Source: Desulfogranum japonicum DSM 18378
GTDB taxonomy: Bacteria; Desulfobacterota; Desulfobulbia; Desulfobulbales; Desulfobulbaceae
DNA length: 35,553 nt
Direction of reading: 5' to 3'
Assembly (NCBI RefSeq): GCF_000429945.1
Contig: NZ_AUCV01000056.1
Span: forward strand, 1 to 35,553
Of the stretch, positions 1 through 7,713 are shown one piece after another; the stretch's first letter is position 1, and the number at the start of each line of letters is the position of its first letter. The position numbers and the translations under genes are program-made. The notes beneath the pieces were generated by a model. The model did no database searches. It was not told where the DNA came from and worked only from the letters and a program-made list of their open reading frames with translations.

Positions 1-121
1 CTAAATTAAGCAGGGTATATTGCTTTACGCCTTTATCTGTCCGCTTGGATTCAACAAGGCGATAGGTATAATACTGCCCACCGTCTTTCCTTCCTTTGAT
101 TGTAGTTCTTCGAATATACAT
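1..121 (-). pseudogene. IS1634-like transposase, N-terminal piece cut by the window edge
   Basis: The minus strand reads MYIRRTTIKGRKDG and then a YYTYRLVES...LLNL stretch. This resembles the conserved start of IS1634-family transposases, where a short basic segment is followed by 'Y..LVES' and 'R..LLNLG'. The frame is open to the left edge, so only about 40 codons are visible and it cannot be told whether the element is intact outside the window. No convincing ribosome binding site precedes the ATG at 121. The family call rests on motif memory, not on an alignment. Confidence 0.5.
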
Positions 122-298
122 GCGTCGCAGCTTGGCATAAAAAAGTCTGCATGTCAAGTCTTTATTATTTTTTATGGCACTACAAGCGATGGTGAATTTC
201 TATGTGGCTGAAATTCTGACGATTTATTTTTTTAGCGCAACGAAAAACTTTCATCAGGGGAGATTTTGAGAATAATTGTCAAAAACTTGGGCTAAAGT

Positions 299-326
299 GA
301 GGTGGACCAAAAAAGCGGTCCACCTC
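299..326. repeat. Perfect 10-bp inverted repeat
   Basis: GAGGTGGACC (299-308) and GGTCCACCTC (317-326) are perfect reverse complements around an 8-nt A-rich loop. Neither strand has a T-tract just after the stem, so it is not a standard intrinsic terminator. It could be the end of a mobile element or a protein-binding palindrome. Confidence 0.6.
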
Positions 327-349
327 TGTCATGTATAATCGATATAGGC

Positions 350-502
350 TTATATAGGCTTGTTCAACTTGGAGAGGGCTGTAGGCCGCCCGCTCATCAT
401 TGACACAATATGTTCCTCGTAGCCTGCTAATTTGAATTCCTTGGCGAAAAAGAGCCCCCCCGCCACCAGGCAGAGTAAAAAATACCGTACAAACAGTTAA
501 GC
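350..502 (-). pseudogene. Possible C-terminal fragment of a membrane protein
   Basis: A minus-strand frame of about 49 codons ends at a TAA (352-350). It reads like a hydrophobic segment (RYFLLCLVAGGLFFAKEF) followed by a soluble tail (GYEEHIVSMMSGRP). The frame has no start codon and is closed upstream by a stop. Composition suggests a decayed membrane-protein end, but no family was recognised and chance is possible. Confidence 0.2.
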
Positions 503-588
503 TGTAACCACAAGTGTCACTTGTCACCAATTTATGGTGGTATTCCCTTAACCAAAGGGTGTCTGTCACTCATCCCCGACGATGAGAT

Positions 589-659
589 CGCCTATCGGAG
601 TCTTCGCTTACCTGCAAAAACCGCGCTTGCACAAATCTGAAGCACCTGCGACCAGTTAC
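589..659. repeat. Dispersed intergenic repeat, copy 1 (right half)
   Basis: This 71-bp segment matches 2310-2380 at about 65 of 71 positions by eye, including the block CCTATCGGAGTCTTCGCTTA and the terminal GACCAGTTAC. The left half seen in copy 2 is not recognisable. It lies downstream of the NSS transporter gene. Confidence 0.75.
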
Positions 660-766
660 GACTCATAAACAGTTAAAATATCAATATTGTTAACCCAGCA
701 ATCAGTTACTAAAATTTCTCTTAACTACAAATTTGTTCAAAGAACAACTGGCCTGCTGGTAGCAAT

Positions 767-2116
767 TTACAATTTAATGATGCCCACCTTGGTCAAAAAG
801 ATTACCAGAACCGCAACAGGAGCAATGTAGCGGATGGTAAAGTACCAGATACTAAATATCTTCAGATAGTTTTGCCCATCTTCGCTGATCTCCGCTTTGG
901 CAATACGTTTATCGAGAACATAACCGGTATAGATAGCAATCAACATACCACCGATGGGCAGCATAAAATTGGAGGCAATGTAGTCCAAGGAGTCGAGGAT
1001 TTCCATACCGTTAATCAATTTAATCTTTCCTAGCACTGAGTAAGACAACGCAGAGGGAATGCCAGCAATATAGACAGCCAAGGTCATCAGAACGGTGGCC
1101 TTTTTCCTGTCATAGCGTCTTTCGTCTATCATGAAGGCGGTAAGTACTTCCAAAAGGGAGATGGCAGAAGACAGGGCGGCAAAGGCCATCAGGATAAAGA
1201 ACAGTACGGCAAGAATATGACCCAGAGGAATGGTGGCAAACACCTGGGGAAGGGTTTTGAAAATGAGGCCGGGACCGGCTCCAGGTTCCATACCCACGGA
1301 GAAAACAATGGGAAAAATGGCGAGACCAGCCACGATGGCCACTAAGGTGTCGAGCACAGCGATACGGATTGACACCGGCCAAATGGGTTCGTTTTTATCC
1401 ATATAGCTGGCGTAGGTGATCATGGCACCCATAGCCAGACTGAGGGTGAAAAAAGAGTGCCCCATGGCCTCGAGCACACTGCTGACTGTCAGTTTGCTGA
1501 AATCCGGAGCCAGCATGAATTGTATCCCGGCCCAGGCTCCGTCGGTGGTCATGGCGTAGACCGCCAGCAGAAGCAGAATGACAAAAAGGCCGGGCATCAA
1601 GATCCTGTTCCATCGTTCAATTCCCTCTTTGACACCACCAATTACTGCCAGCAGGCAGAACGCCATAAATGCAGTCAGGCAGCATACCTGACGTATCGGG
1701 TCTTTTACCAGGCTACCGAACATGGCAGCTATGGCCTCCGGTTCCTGGCCGGAAAAGGCTCCGGTCAATGATTTCAGGAGATAGTCAAGGGTCCAGCCAG
1801 CAACAACCCCATAGTAGGAGAGGATGACAAAGGCGACTGAAAGATTTAACCAGCCAATAACCTGCCAGAACGGGGTTTTCGGAGTAAGTTTTCGAAAAGA
1901 GCCGACAACATCTTGCTGAGAATGGCGGCCAATGGCAAACTCTGCCATCAAAATGGGCAGGCCGCAAAATAGAATAGCTACAAGATAAACGAGAACGAAG
2001 GCTCCACCACCGTTCATACCGGTAATGAAAGGAAACTTCCATATATTCCCTAATCCAACGGCTGAACCTACAGCCGCCAGAATAAATCCTAATCTACCAC
2101 TCCAATGGTTACGCAT
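767..2116 (-). CDS. Sodium-dependent transporter, NSS/SNF family
   Basis: This inner-membrane protein of the neurotransmitter:sodium symporter (LeuT-fold) family imports an amino acid or related solute with sodium. The 449-aa product begins with the family signature around SGRLGFILAAVGSAVGLGNI and WKFPF at residues 5-30. This is the first membrane helix, whose unwound centre binds sodium and substrate. About a dozen hydrophobic segments follow, and the length fits prokaryotic members. The start is well fixed: AAAGGGAGGAG sits two bases before the ATG at 2116. The gene stands alone between repeat-bearing intergenic regions. The family call is firm; the substrate cannot be read from sequence. 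Confidence 0.95.
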   Translation of the reverse strand: MRNHWSGRLGFILAAVGSAVGLGNIWKFPFITGMNGGGAFVLVYLVAILFCGLPILMAEFAIGRHSQQDVVGSFRKLTPKTPFWQVIGWLNLSVAFVILSYYGVVAGWTLDYLLKSLTGAFSGQEPEAIAAMFGSLVKDPIRQVCCLTAFMAFCLLAVIGGVKEGIERWNRILMPGLFVILLLLAVYAMTTDGAWAGIQFMLAPDFSKLTVSSVLEAMGHSFFTLSLAMGAMITYASYMDKNEPIWPVSIRIAVLDTLVAIVAGLAIFPIVFSVGMEPGAGPGLIFKTLPQVFATIPLGHILAVLFFILMAFAALSSAISLLEVLTAFMIDERRYDRKKATVLMTLAVYIAGIPSALSYSVLGKIKLINGMEILDSLDYIASNFMLPIGGMLIAIYTGYVLDKRIAKAEISEDGQNYLKIFSIWYFTIRYIAPVAVLVIFLTKVGIIKL

Positions 2117-2232
2117 AACTCCTCCCTTTAATCGTATTAGCGAAAAAATCCGCTTATGATAGAGGGGGAATTCTCTATGTCAATAAAAAAAAGGGGGGCC
2201 AATTAAAAGGCATTTGCCAAGACCAATATACT

Positions 2233-2380
2233 GTAGCTGATCACAAGACTTCACAAAGTCTCCCGCTGGTCGCTTATCTCTTCGCACGATCGCGGTTTCC
2301 CGCATAGATAGCCTATCGGAGTCTTCGCTTACCTGCCAAAACCGCACTTGCACACATCTGAAGCATCTGTGACCAGTTAC
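2233..2380. repeat. MITE-like element, copy 2 (most complete)
   Basis: This 148-bp stretch begins GTAGCTGATCACA (2233-2245) and ends TGTGACCAGTTAC (2368-2380). These ends are inverted repeats matching at 11 of 13 positions. Its right 71 bp match copy 1, and the part from about 2291 onward matches copy 3. It carries no ORF. The combination of small size, terminal inverted repeats and several intergenic copies is typical of a miniature inverted-repeat transposable element. A target duplication was not evident. Confidence 0.65.
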
Positions 2381-2395
2381 ATCTTGCCTTATTCG

Positions 2396-2701
2396 TTACA
2401 TATTCTCGCGGACTTCATAGAGGTTCACATGGCGATCAGGGTTTAATTTGTATTTCTCGTCCTCCGGGTACAGCCTGGCTACACTGATGTCTTCACCGGC
2501 AAACGCTTTGATGCACTCAAGATTTTCCCAATAGGTCAGCAAGGTGATCTCAGCATTATCACCTAAATCCCGAGTGAGAATTTGTGCCCCAAGAAAACCT
2601 TTGGTGCCTGATGTGTCCCTTATACCTGTTTCATAGAGGTAAGCAATAAAGCCTTCTTCATGCTCTTTAGGGCAAGTAGCTTTCCATTCCCTTGCTATCA
2701 T
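2396..2701 (-). CDS. ABM-like small monooxygenase family protein
   Basis: The product is about 101 aa and resembles the antibiotic-biosynthesis monooxygenase (ABM, dimeric alpha/beta barrel) family. Features include an N-terminal strand (MIAREWKATCP), a central strand pattern with LLTYWENLECIKAFAGED at about residues 53-70, and a C-terminal strand with NLYEV. The 'YWxxLExIKAFAG' arrangement is typical of ABM proteins. Members include heme-degrading and quinone-modifying enzymes, but the substrate is unknown here. The ATG at 2701 is preferred over the GTG at 2707, because GGAG lies 5 nt before the ATG. The MITE-like element ends 16 nt beyond the stop codon. Confidence 0.7.
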   Translation of the reverse strand: MIAREWKATCPKEHEEGFIAYLYETGIRDTSGTKGFLGAQILTRDLGDNAEITLLTYWENLECIKAFAGEDISVARLYPEDEKYKLNPDRHVNLYEVRENM

Positions 2702-2778
2702 AAACACTCCATTTCACGCCATTGTTATAACATTTACATTCAGCGGGACCGTAGGCGATTCGCTGGAGTAAATGATGG

Positions 2779-3585
2779 TTATGCATCTTTTAATTTGTCG
2801 ATATAAGCTTCCAACATATCTTCAACAGTATAATTGAAAGTTTTTCTGAAGTGACTTTTAAATTGCGCCCCTTGCTGTAGACCTTTTAACAAGAATATGA
2901 ATTCTTGGGGATATGTATTTGCCAAGTAATTCACAAACATTCCGCTTTGGCTGTAAAACATCCTGGGGCCAATTGGAACAGTTGACTGAAGGGATCTGTT
3001 CAATAATGAGCCGGTTTCTTCCGGTAGAAAATACTTGCCTTCAACAAACATTGTTACGGTTTCTTTTTCAAAATTTCTGGGTGCACCACCACCGTCAGAA
3101 ACATATATGGCCAGGCCTTCCCGGAACCATCTAGGGAGAGAACGGTTAAAAGTTATTACACCCATAGTTTGAGACAACTGCACGTGCGACAACTCATGTG
3201 CAAGCATGCCATACACTTCATCTGGCAACTTCAACATCAAACCAGACAAGTAGATTTCATTCCCAACTGAAGCTCCTCTTGCTTTTCCAGATACCCCCGA
3301 AAACTTGGCGAAAGTTTCAGGGCTTGCAAAGGCGTAAACTATAACAGGTTCTTTATAAGTTCCATATTGCTCGCTTTCAACAACTTGTATCGCGTTGTTA
3401 AGATGCTGAGCTATTTCATGTGCTAATTTTTCAGCGCCGTTCTCATATAAGATCCTGCTATCAGAGGCAGAGACGTTGAAATCGGTCGTCCAACGGGCCA
3501 CACGACTTTCTATAAGGCTACATCCTCCCAGAGAAAGAAAAACTGCAATAAGTACTACAATTATTGTCAACAGTAACTTTTTCAT
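2779..3585 (-). CDS. Peptidase MA-like zinc metalloprotease lipoprotein
   Basis: This 268-aa protein starts with a lipoprotein signal peptide: MKK, a hydrophobic core, then LGGC with Cys22 as the likely lipidated residue. It should therefore be membrane-anchored and face the periplasm. A gluzincin zinc site is visible as HELSH at residues 130-134, followed by WFREGLA with Glu156 as the likely third ligand. This fits the Peptidase_MA-like group (PF13485 type). The gene lies between the ABM-like gene and IS remnants, and no operon partner is clear. The RBS is weak, and a strong hairpin lies about 30-57 nt upstream (3615-3642). The fold call is firm; the substrate is unknown. Confidence 0.8.
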   Translation of the reverse strand: MKKLLLTIIVVLIAVFLSLGGCSLIESRVARWTTDFNVSASDSRILYENGAEKLAHEIAQHLNNAIQVVESEQYGTYKEPVIVYAFASPETFAKFSGVSGKARGASVGNEIYLSGLMLKLPDEVYGMLAHELSHVQLSQTMGVITFNRSLPRWFREGLAIYVSDGGGAPRNFEKETVTMFVEGKYFLPEETGSLLNRSLQSTVPIGPRMFYSQSGMFVNYLANTYPQEFIFLLKGLQQGAQFKSHFRKTFNYTVEDMLEAYIDKLKDA

Positions 3586-3614
3586 CTCGTTAAACTCGTT
3601 CAGGGCATAATCAC

Positions 3615-3642
3615 GGTGCTGACCACCGCCGTGGACAGCACC
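3615..3642. other. Strong hairpin upstream of the metalloprotease gene
   Basis: GGTGCTG (3615-3621) pairs with CAGCACC (3636-3642), and inside it CCAC pairs with GTGG around a CGCC loop. There is no T-tract on either strand, so a 5'-leader structure of the gene starting at 3585, or debris from an insertion-sequence end, is likelier than a terminator. Confidence 0.5.
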
Positions 3643-3782
3643 AGGAGTCTGTCGGGTTCAAAAATCCTATAAGCACGGAATAACCACACAGATGATCAAA
3701 ATCATCTTTTTTCGACTACTGTTATCAAGTTGTCGTCTGAAATTTTTCTTAAAAGTCGATTTCAGATGTTCTTTGACATCGT

Positions 3783-3922
3783 TTATCCATTTAATGAAAA
3801 CATCCGTTTCAAATTCCAGGCAATAGATACAAGTGTCCATTCGCCAGTTACGGTTTCATAGCCACTGAGGGGAAATTGCCGGAATCCCATGACATGCTTA
3901 ATGATGCCAACAGCAGGTACAA
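3783..3922 (-). pseudogene. IS1182-family transposase, C-terminal fragment
   Basis: The minus strand encodes about 46 residues including VGIIKHVMGFRQFPLSG and GEWTLVSIAWNLKRMF, ending at a stop (3785-3783). This matches the characteristic C-terminal block of IS1182-type transposases ('P.FG.IK..MG...F.LRG...V..EW.L...A.N.KR'). The rest of the gene is missing. The fragment stops just before repeat copy 3 begins at about 3931, so the upstream coding part was lost or displaced there. Confidence 0.7.
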
Positions 3923-3930
3923 CTATACTT

Positions 3931-4006
3931 TATCGTTTCCCACATAGATAGCCTACCGGGGTCTTCGCTGACCTGCGAAAAACAGCGCTTGCCTGTGATC
4001 AGTTAC
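3931..4006. repeat. Dispersed repeat, copy 3, between two dead transposase fragments
   Basis: This segment matches copy 2 from about 2287 onward (TTTCCCACATAGATAGCC, then CGGGGTCTTCGCTGACCTGC) with an internal gap of about 14 nt. It ends TGTGATCAGTTAC, whose reverse complement matches the left end of copy 2 at 12 of 13 positions. The left boundary abuts the IS1182-like fragment and the right boundary abuts the ISNCY fragment. Confidence 0.7.
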
Positions 4007-4649
4007 GGCAGAAGGTATTGTTTTTGTTTGCTTTGCCGCCAGCCTGTGAGGCCTGAAATGGCACAAAGAGCTGCGACCAAGCTGATAGCCTTCCTCATTG
4101 CATCAAAAAGCAGATTAATATCTGTAGGATAATGGACGTTTGTCTCAACTACGAAAGAATCACACCTACCTTTCAGCTCGCCGTTTTCTTCCTCTTTTTT
4201 TTTACGATGTTGTGCCCAACTTCTACAACGACAATATTAATTGCGTTCAGAATATCGGGGGTGAGAAGCGATACATTATCTTTGATGGTCTGTAATTTAT
4301 ATTCATGATCGTCGCCCCAGGAACTGTGCCCGAGCATAAGCCGTATTGTTTTGTGATTATTCGCCATTTCGACAAGACGATCATAATCCCAATTCAAATT
4401 TAACCGAAGTACTCCCAAAACCAATATTCTCCATAGCTCCATTCCGGGACGGCCGTTCTTCTTATCCGTATTAGGCTGGATTCGATGTTCTAATATTTCG
4501 AACACTTTCTGACGAAGATCGGCTGTAGTGTAGATGTATTAAAGCCCCAAAAGCAAGGGTGGTATGTCATCACGAGATTTGAGATCAATTTTGACTTCAG
4601 CGATAGGAGTTTCACCTATTCTTCATTGAGGATGTTTTGTTTGTCTCAT
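4007..4649 (-). pseudogene. ISNCY-family transposase, N-terminal half, broken
   Basis: Translation in two frames rebuilds about the first 214 residues of an ISNCY-type transposase. These include KSRDDIPPLLLGL, YIYTTADLRQKVFEILE, GRPGMELWRILVLGVLRLN, LQTIKDNVSLLTP and, after a shift, GRCDSFVVETNVHYPTDINL. Inactivating changes are a TGA at 4625-4623, a TAA at 4541-4539 (probably from a Gln codon) and a frameshift at a nine-base A run (minus strand; T run 4195-4203). The gene is cut off at 4006 where repeat copy 3 starts. Full-length family members are roughly twice as long. A related fragment covering a later part of the protein lies at the right edge of the window. Confidence 0.85.
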
Positions 4650-4916
4650 GCTATGGTTCAGATTGAAGATTTTGGTACACAGCCTGTTTTTTGTCGCAGA
4701 CAATCGAATGAATTTTACACAAATTCTATATTTTCGGCATGTTAACGTAGTGCGTCGGCATTTGTCAAAATGAATATAGCTTGTAATACAAATATCTTCG
4801 CCTACTCACATATAAGTTATCTATCTGTATCTGCTATATAAATAGATTTTCGTTCAGGCACTAAATATGAAGATTGTAGCTTAGCCATCCCGCAATTTAA
4901 GGTTTTTACCAACTTT
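4650..4916. other. Intergenic, nothing recognised
   Basis: This AT-rich stretch of about 270 bp lies between the ISNCY remnant and the end of the ABC1 kinase gene. It may include the missing end of the insertion sequence, but no inverted repeat, terminator or ORF was recognised. Confidence 0.4.
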
Positions 4917-6569
4917 TCAATATTTTCTTTTGCGGATGATGTTGATCAGCAACCACACACCGAGCACTCCGGAAAACAGATAGCCGATGACGCCCAGGGC
5001 CGGAAAACCGAACAACAGAGGCTTGACGCCGGTGGTGATGATCAAAGAGGAGCCGACGATCATGGCCGCGATGATGATGCCGAATGTCACGCGGCTGGCC
5101 ACATTTTCGAGGGTATGGATAAGTCCGGAAAGGTTTTCGTGTCGAAATCCCAGTGTCAGTTCATTGCGGTCGGCCTTACCCAGCAAGCTCTCCAGGCGAC
5201 TCGGAATCTCTTTTTGCAAACTGAACAGTTGAGCAAGAGCAAACCTTAGCTTGCGCAGCACCGATTCGGCGGTGTACCGCTGGGCTGCCAGTTGGGTTAT
5301 TTGCATCTTGGCCTCTGCAACTACATCCAGCTCAGGGTAAATACACCGTGCTGTGCCTTCAGCAGCCAGCAACGCTTTGATCATGATCACCATGTCCAAG
5401 GGCAGTCGAAGGCGATAGGTCCGTAAAAGATCCGTAACCGCCATGAGCAGCTGACCGATGTTCATGTCCTGGATGGGGACTGCGTAGTGGAGGTCCAGGA
5501 TTTCAAGCAGTTCTCGCTCCAGTGCTCTTTGGTCGATGGCCGCTTCGGCATGACCGATACGCAAAAGCTCGTGGACTATGGCCTCACCATCTTTGTCCAA
5601 AATTGCCTGTAAAAAACCGATGAGCTGGTAGCGGTCACGTTCCGACAACCGGCCCGTCATGCCCCAATCAATCAAACACATGCGGCCTTCCGGCATGATC
5701 AGGATATTGCCGGGGTGCGGGTCGGCATGAAAAAAGCCGTGTTTGAGGATTTGATTGATGGCAGCCACAAGACCCTGTCTTGCCATCAATTCTGGATCGG
5801 CGATGGTTTCGCGCATAAAATCTTTCAGTTTCGCGCCCTCGATGAATTCCATCACCAGCAGGTACGCCGAGCAATACGCTTCATAAACCTCCGGTATATA
5901 GACATCGGCCTCTTCACCCGCATGGGTGCGCGCGACCTTCATGTGGCGTGCTTCGCTTCTAAAATCGAGCTCGCGTAGCAGTTTTTTTTTAATCAAGCGA
6001 ACGAGATTGGGAAGATCGAAACCGCGGAGCTCCTCGACGCGCTCGTGAAGCTGTTCGGCCAGGATGGCCAAAATATCCAGATCGGCGCGCATCTTGGCCA
6101 GAATACCCGGACGTTGGACTTTGACCGCTGCGATACGCCCATCTGCTGCCAAAACGCCGCGATGGACCTGGGAGATCGAAGCCGCCGCCACCGGCATCAC
6201 ATCAAAAACGGCAAAGGTCTCCTTAAGCGGCTTACCGGTGCTCTGCTCGATCGCCGCATTAATCTGCGACATGTCCACGGGCGCCACGTCATCTTGAAGT
6301 TTGCTGAGTTCGGTAATCAACCCCGGCGGCACCAAGTCCGGCCGCAGACTCGCCATCTGCCCGAACTTTACAAAGGTCGGTCCCAGCTCTTCGCAGGCGT
6401 ATCGAATTCTTTCAAAGGTGTCTAGCGGATGGTCGATTGGACTTTTTTTCCGCATGAACTTAGTCCCAGGAATATTGAGACGATCTACCAGATCGTCAAA
6501 TCCGTATCTCAGCAGGACCATAATGATGTCTTTGAAACGTCCCAAGCTCGTTAATGTCTTCCAATCCAT
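4917..6569 (-). CDS. ABC1/UbiB-family atypical kinase
   Basis: The 550-aa product belongs to the ABC1/ADCK/UbiB protein-kinase-like family, which supports isoprenoid-quinone biosynthesis or lipid handling at the inner membrane. Family hallmarks are present. There is a KxGQ motif (KFGQMASLRPDLVP, residues 68-81) and an Ala-rich nucleotide loop (AAASISQVH, 128-136). A VKVQRPG strand lies at 149-155, HADPHPGN at 281-288, and DWG in place of DFG at 301-303. The C-terminus has two hydrophobic segments (about 500-545) predicted to anchor it. Length is normal. The RBS before ATG 6569 is weak. The next gene upstream is the ZraP-like gene, 216 bp away. A role in menaquinone metabolism is inference. 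Confidence 0.93.
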   Translation of the reverse strand: MDWKTLTSLGRFKDIIMVLLRYGFDDLVDRLNIPGTKFMRKKSPIDHPLDTFERIRYACEELGPTFVKFGQMASLRPDLVPPGLITELSKLQDDVAPVDMSQINAAIEQSTGKPLKETFAVFDVMPVAAASISQVHRGVLAADGRIAAVKVQRPGILAKMRADLDILAILAEQLHERVEELRGFDLPNLVRLIKKKLLRELDFRSEARHMKVARTHAGEEADVYIPEVYEAYCSAYLLVMEFIEGAKLKDFMRETIADPELMARQGLVAAINQILKHGFFHADPHPGNILIMPEGRMCLIDWGMTGRLSERDRYQLIGFLQAILDKDGEAIVHELLRIGHAEAAIDQRALERELLEILDLHYAVPIQDMNIGQLLMAVTDLLRTYRLRLPLDMVIMIKALLAAEGTARCIYPELDVVAEAKMQITQLAAQRYTAESVLRKLRFALAQLFSLQKEIPSRLESLLGKADRNELTLGFRHENLSGLIHTLENVASRVTFGIIIAAMIVGSSLIITTGVKPLLFGFPALGVIGYLFSGVLGVWLLINIIRKRKY

Positions 6570-6785
6570 TGAACTTTTTTTTACTCTTCGTGCATTTTTT
6601 GCACCTTTTATCGAACTCGGATTTTACTTCGTTAAAGATTATACATCCTCACACATCATATCGCAGCCGACAGTATCCAGCTCAGCAGAATCAAGATCTT
6701 TTCGGAAAATGCCAGGGAAGGGAAAGCGCCCACACGATAACCACAACCTGAATGATATCCATGAAATTTGGAGTGTTCTGTATAC

Positions 6786-7286
6786 TCAGTTTCTTTTGGC
6801 TTCCAGATTTATCATTTTCATCTGTATCAAGTGTGAAATCATCTTTTGCTCGAACCGCCCGCGCGCCTCAGAGATTTCTTTCTGAAAACCCAGCGCTGTG
6901 ACGATGTCCGGCTGCCTTTTGACAAGCTCGGCTTTCAGATAAAGCTCCTTTTCGTAAATCGTCTGTCGCAGCGTTTCAGTGGATTTAATAAATGACTCTT
7001 GCTCGGCATTGAGCTTTTTAATCGTGACATCGCTTAAATGCCTATCATATCCCGGATACTTGTTGGATCCGCCCGACATCCCGGTTTCACGAAAACCGTA
7101 TCGCATCATGGCCCGACCGTATGCCAAAATTTCATCCGGGTCTTGCCCCATCATTCCATAGCCGCCATATCCCTCCTCGTAGCCTCCGGACCTCATCTTT
7201 TCCTGACCTAAGGCAGTCGAAGCCAACATACAGAGCACAACCATTGCCAGGATTAGCGACAGGTTGTAAATTCTTTTTAAGCACAT
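6786..7286 (-). CDS. ZraP/Spy/CpxP-like periplasmic protein
   Basis: This 166-aa protein has a signal peptide (MCLKRIYNLS, then a hydrophobic stretch to ALGQ at about residue 28). A Gly/Tyr-rich segment (GGYEEGYGGYGMMG) and a mostly helical domain with LNAEQESFIKSTETLRQTIY and ELYLKAELVKRQPD follow. This is the pattern of the LTxxQ-type Spy/CpxP/ZraP family: small periplasmic chaperones and stress sensors, some zinc-binding. A good RBS (AGGAG, 8 nt before the ATG) supports the start. A sigma54-type promoter candidate lies upstream at 7419-7434. In Enterobacteria zraP is driven by a sigma54 activator (ZraR), and here a sigma54 activator gene is the next gene upstream. Family call fairly firm; ligand unknown. 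Confidence 0.8.
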   Translation of the reverse strand: MCLKRIYNLSLILAMVVLCMLASTALGQEKMRSGGYEEGYGGYGMMGQDPDEILAYGRAMMRYGFRETGMSGGSNKYPGYDRHLSDVTIKKLNAEQESFIKSTETLRQTIYEKELYLKAELVKRQPDIVTALGFQKEISEARGRFEQKMISHLIQMKMINLEAKRN

Positions 7287-7713
7287 AACATTATCTCCTT
7301 GTCGGATATTGGGCGTTAAGCACGCTTATAGCCTGATTCAGGCACCATTCTCTGCGTCGCTCCCCGCCTTCGGCAACGGCGCGGCGTCGGGATTCAGTGT
7401 GCTGATATGCACTCACGATTCAATCTTCATGCCAGCTTTTAAACACCCGCCAATTTGGCTTCATTACTCTGATTTATCAGGATGAAACGGCAGAACGAAA
7501 AGCACGGGGAACCACTGGCGGCAACAATTAATAGATCATATGCTGCCAGTGGCCAGATATGGTCCTTTTTGCGTTTTTATGTTCTTAGGTGTTCGGTTCC
7601 TCCATACCATCGTTCCCAAATCGTGTCTTCACTTCAACCCAATGTTTGCTATGGTCATCGACAAAGAGAATTCCGGTTTCATCCTGCACATTGCCATCGA
7701 CCATAGCCGCGGT
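7287..7713. other. Intergenic region with candidate regulatory site
   Basis: About 430 bp separate the sigma54 activator gene from the ZraP-like gene. The region holds the -24/-12 promoter candidate (7419-7434) and a 39-codon in-frame extension after the activator stop. Plus-strand frames of 73-74 codons here look like shadows. Confidence 0.5.
7419..7434 (-). promoter_or_regulatory. Candidate sigma54 (-24/-12) promoter for the ZraP-like gene
   Basis: The minus strand reads TGGCATGAAGATTGAA, close to the sigma54 consensus TGGCACG-N4-TTGCA with correct spacing between the GG and the -12 element. The -12 element is imperfect (GA in place of GC). It lies about 130 nt upstream of the ATG at 7286. 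The neighbouring sigma54 activator gene makes the assignment plausible. Confidence 0.45.

Larger units (their letters stand above)
122..766. other. Long intergenic stretch with gene debris
   Basis: No intact gene is supported here. The stretch holds a perfect 10-bp inverted repeat (299-326), a possible broken membrane-protein C-terminus on the minus strand (about 350-500) and one copy of the short dispersed repeat (589-659). A 96-codon minus-strand frame at 279-569 lacks protein-like composition and is not called. Confidence 0.6.

Noticed and set aside
279-569. 96-codon minus-strand frame
   Set aside because: Another minus-strand frame at the same place (350-500) looks more protein-like, and this frame includes an inverted repeat and a Gly run.
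6301-6885. 194-codon plus-strand frame
   Set aside because: It overlaps the start of the ABC1 kinase and the end of the ZraP-like gene on the opposite strand and has no recognisable domain.
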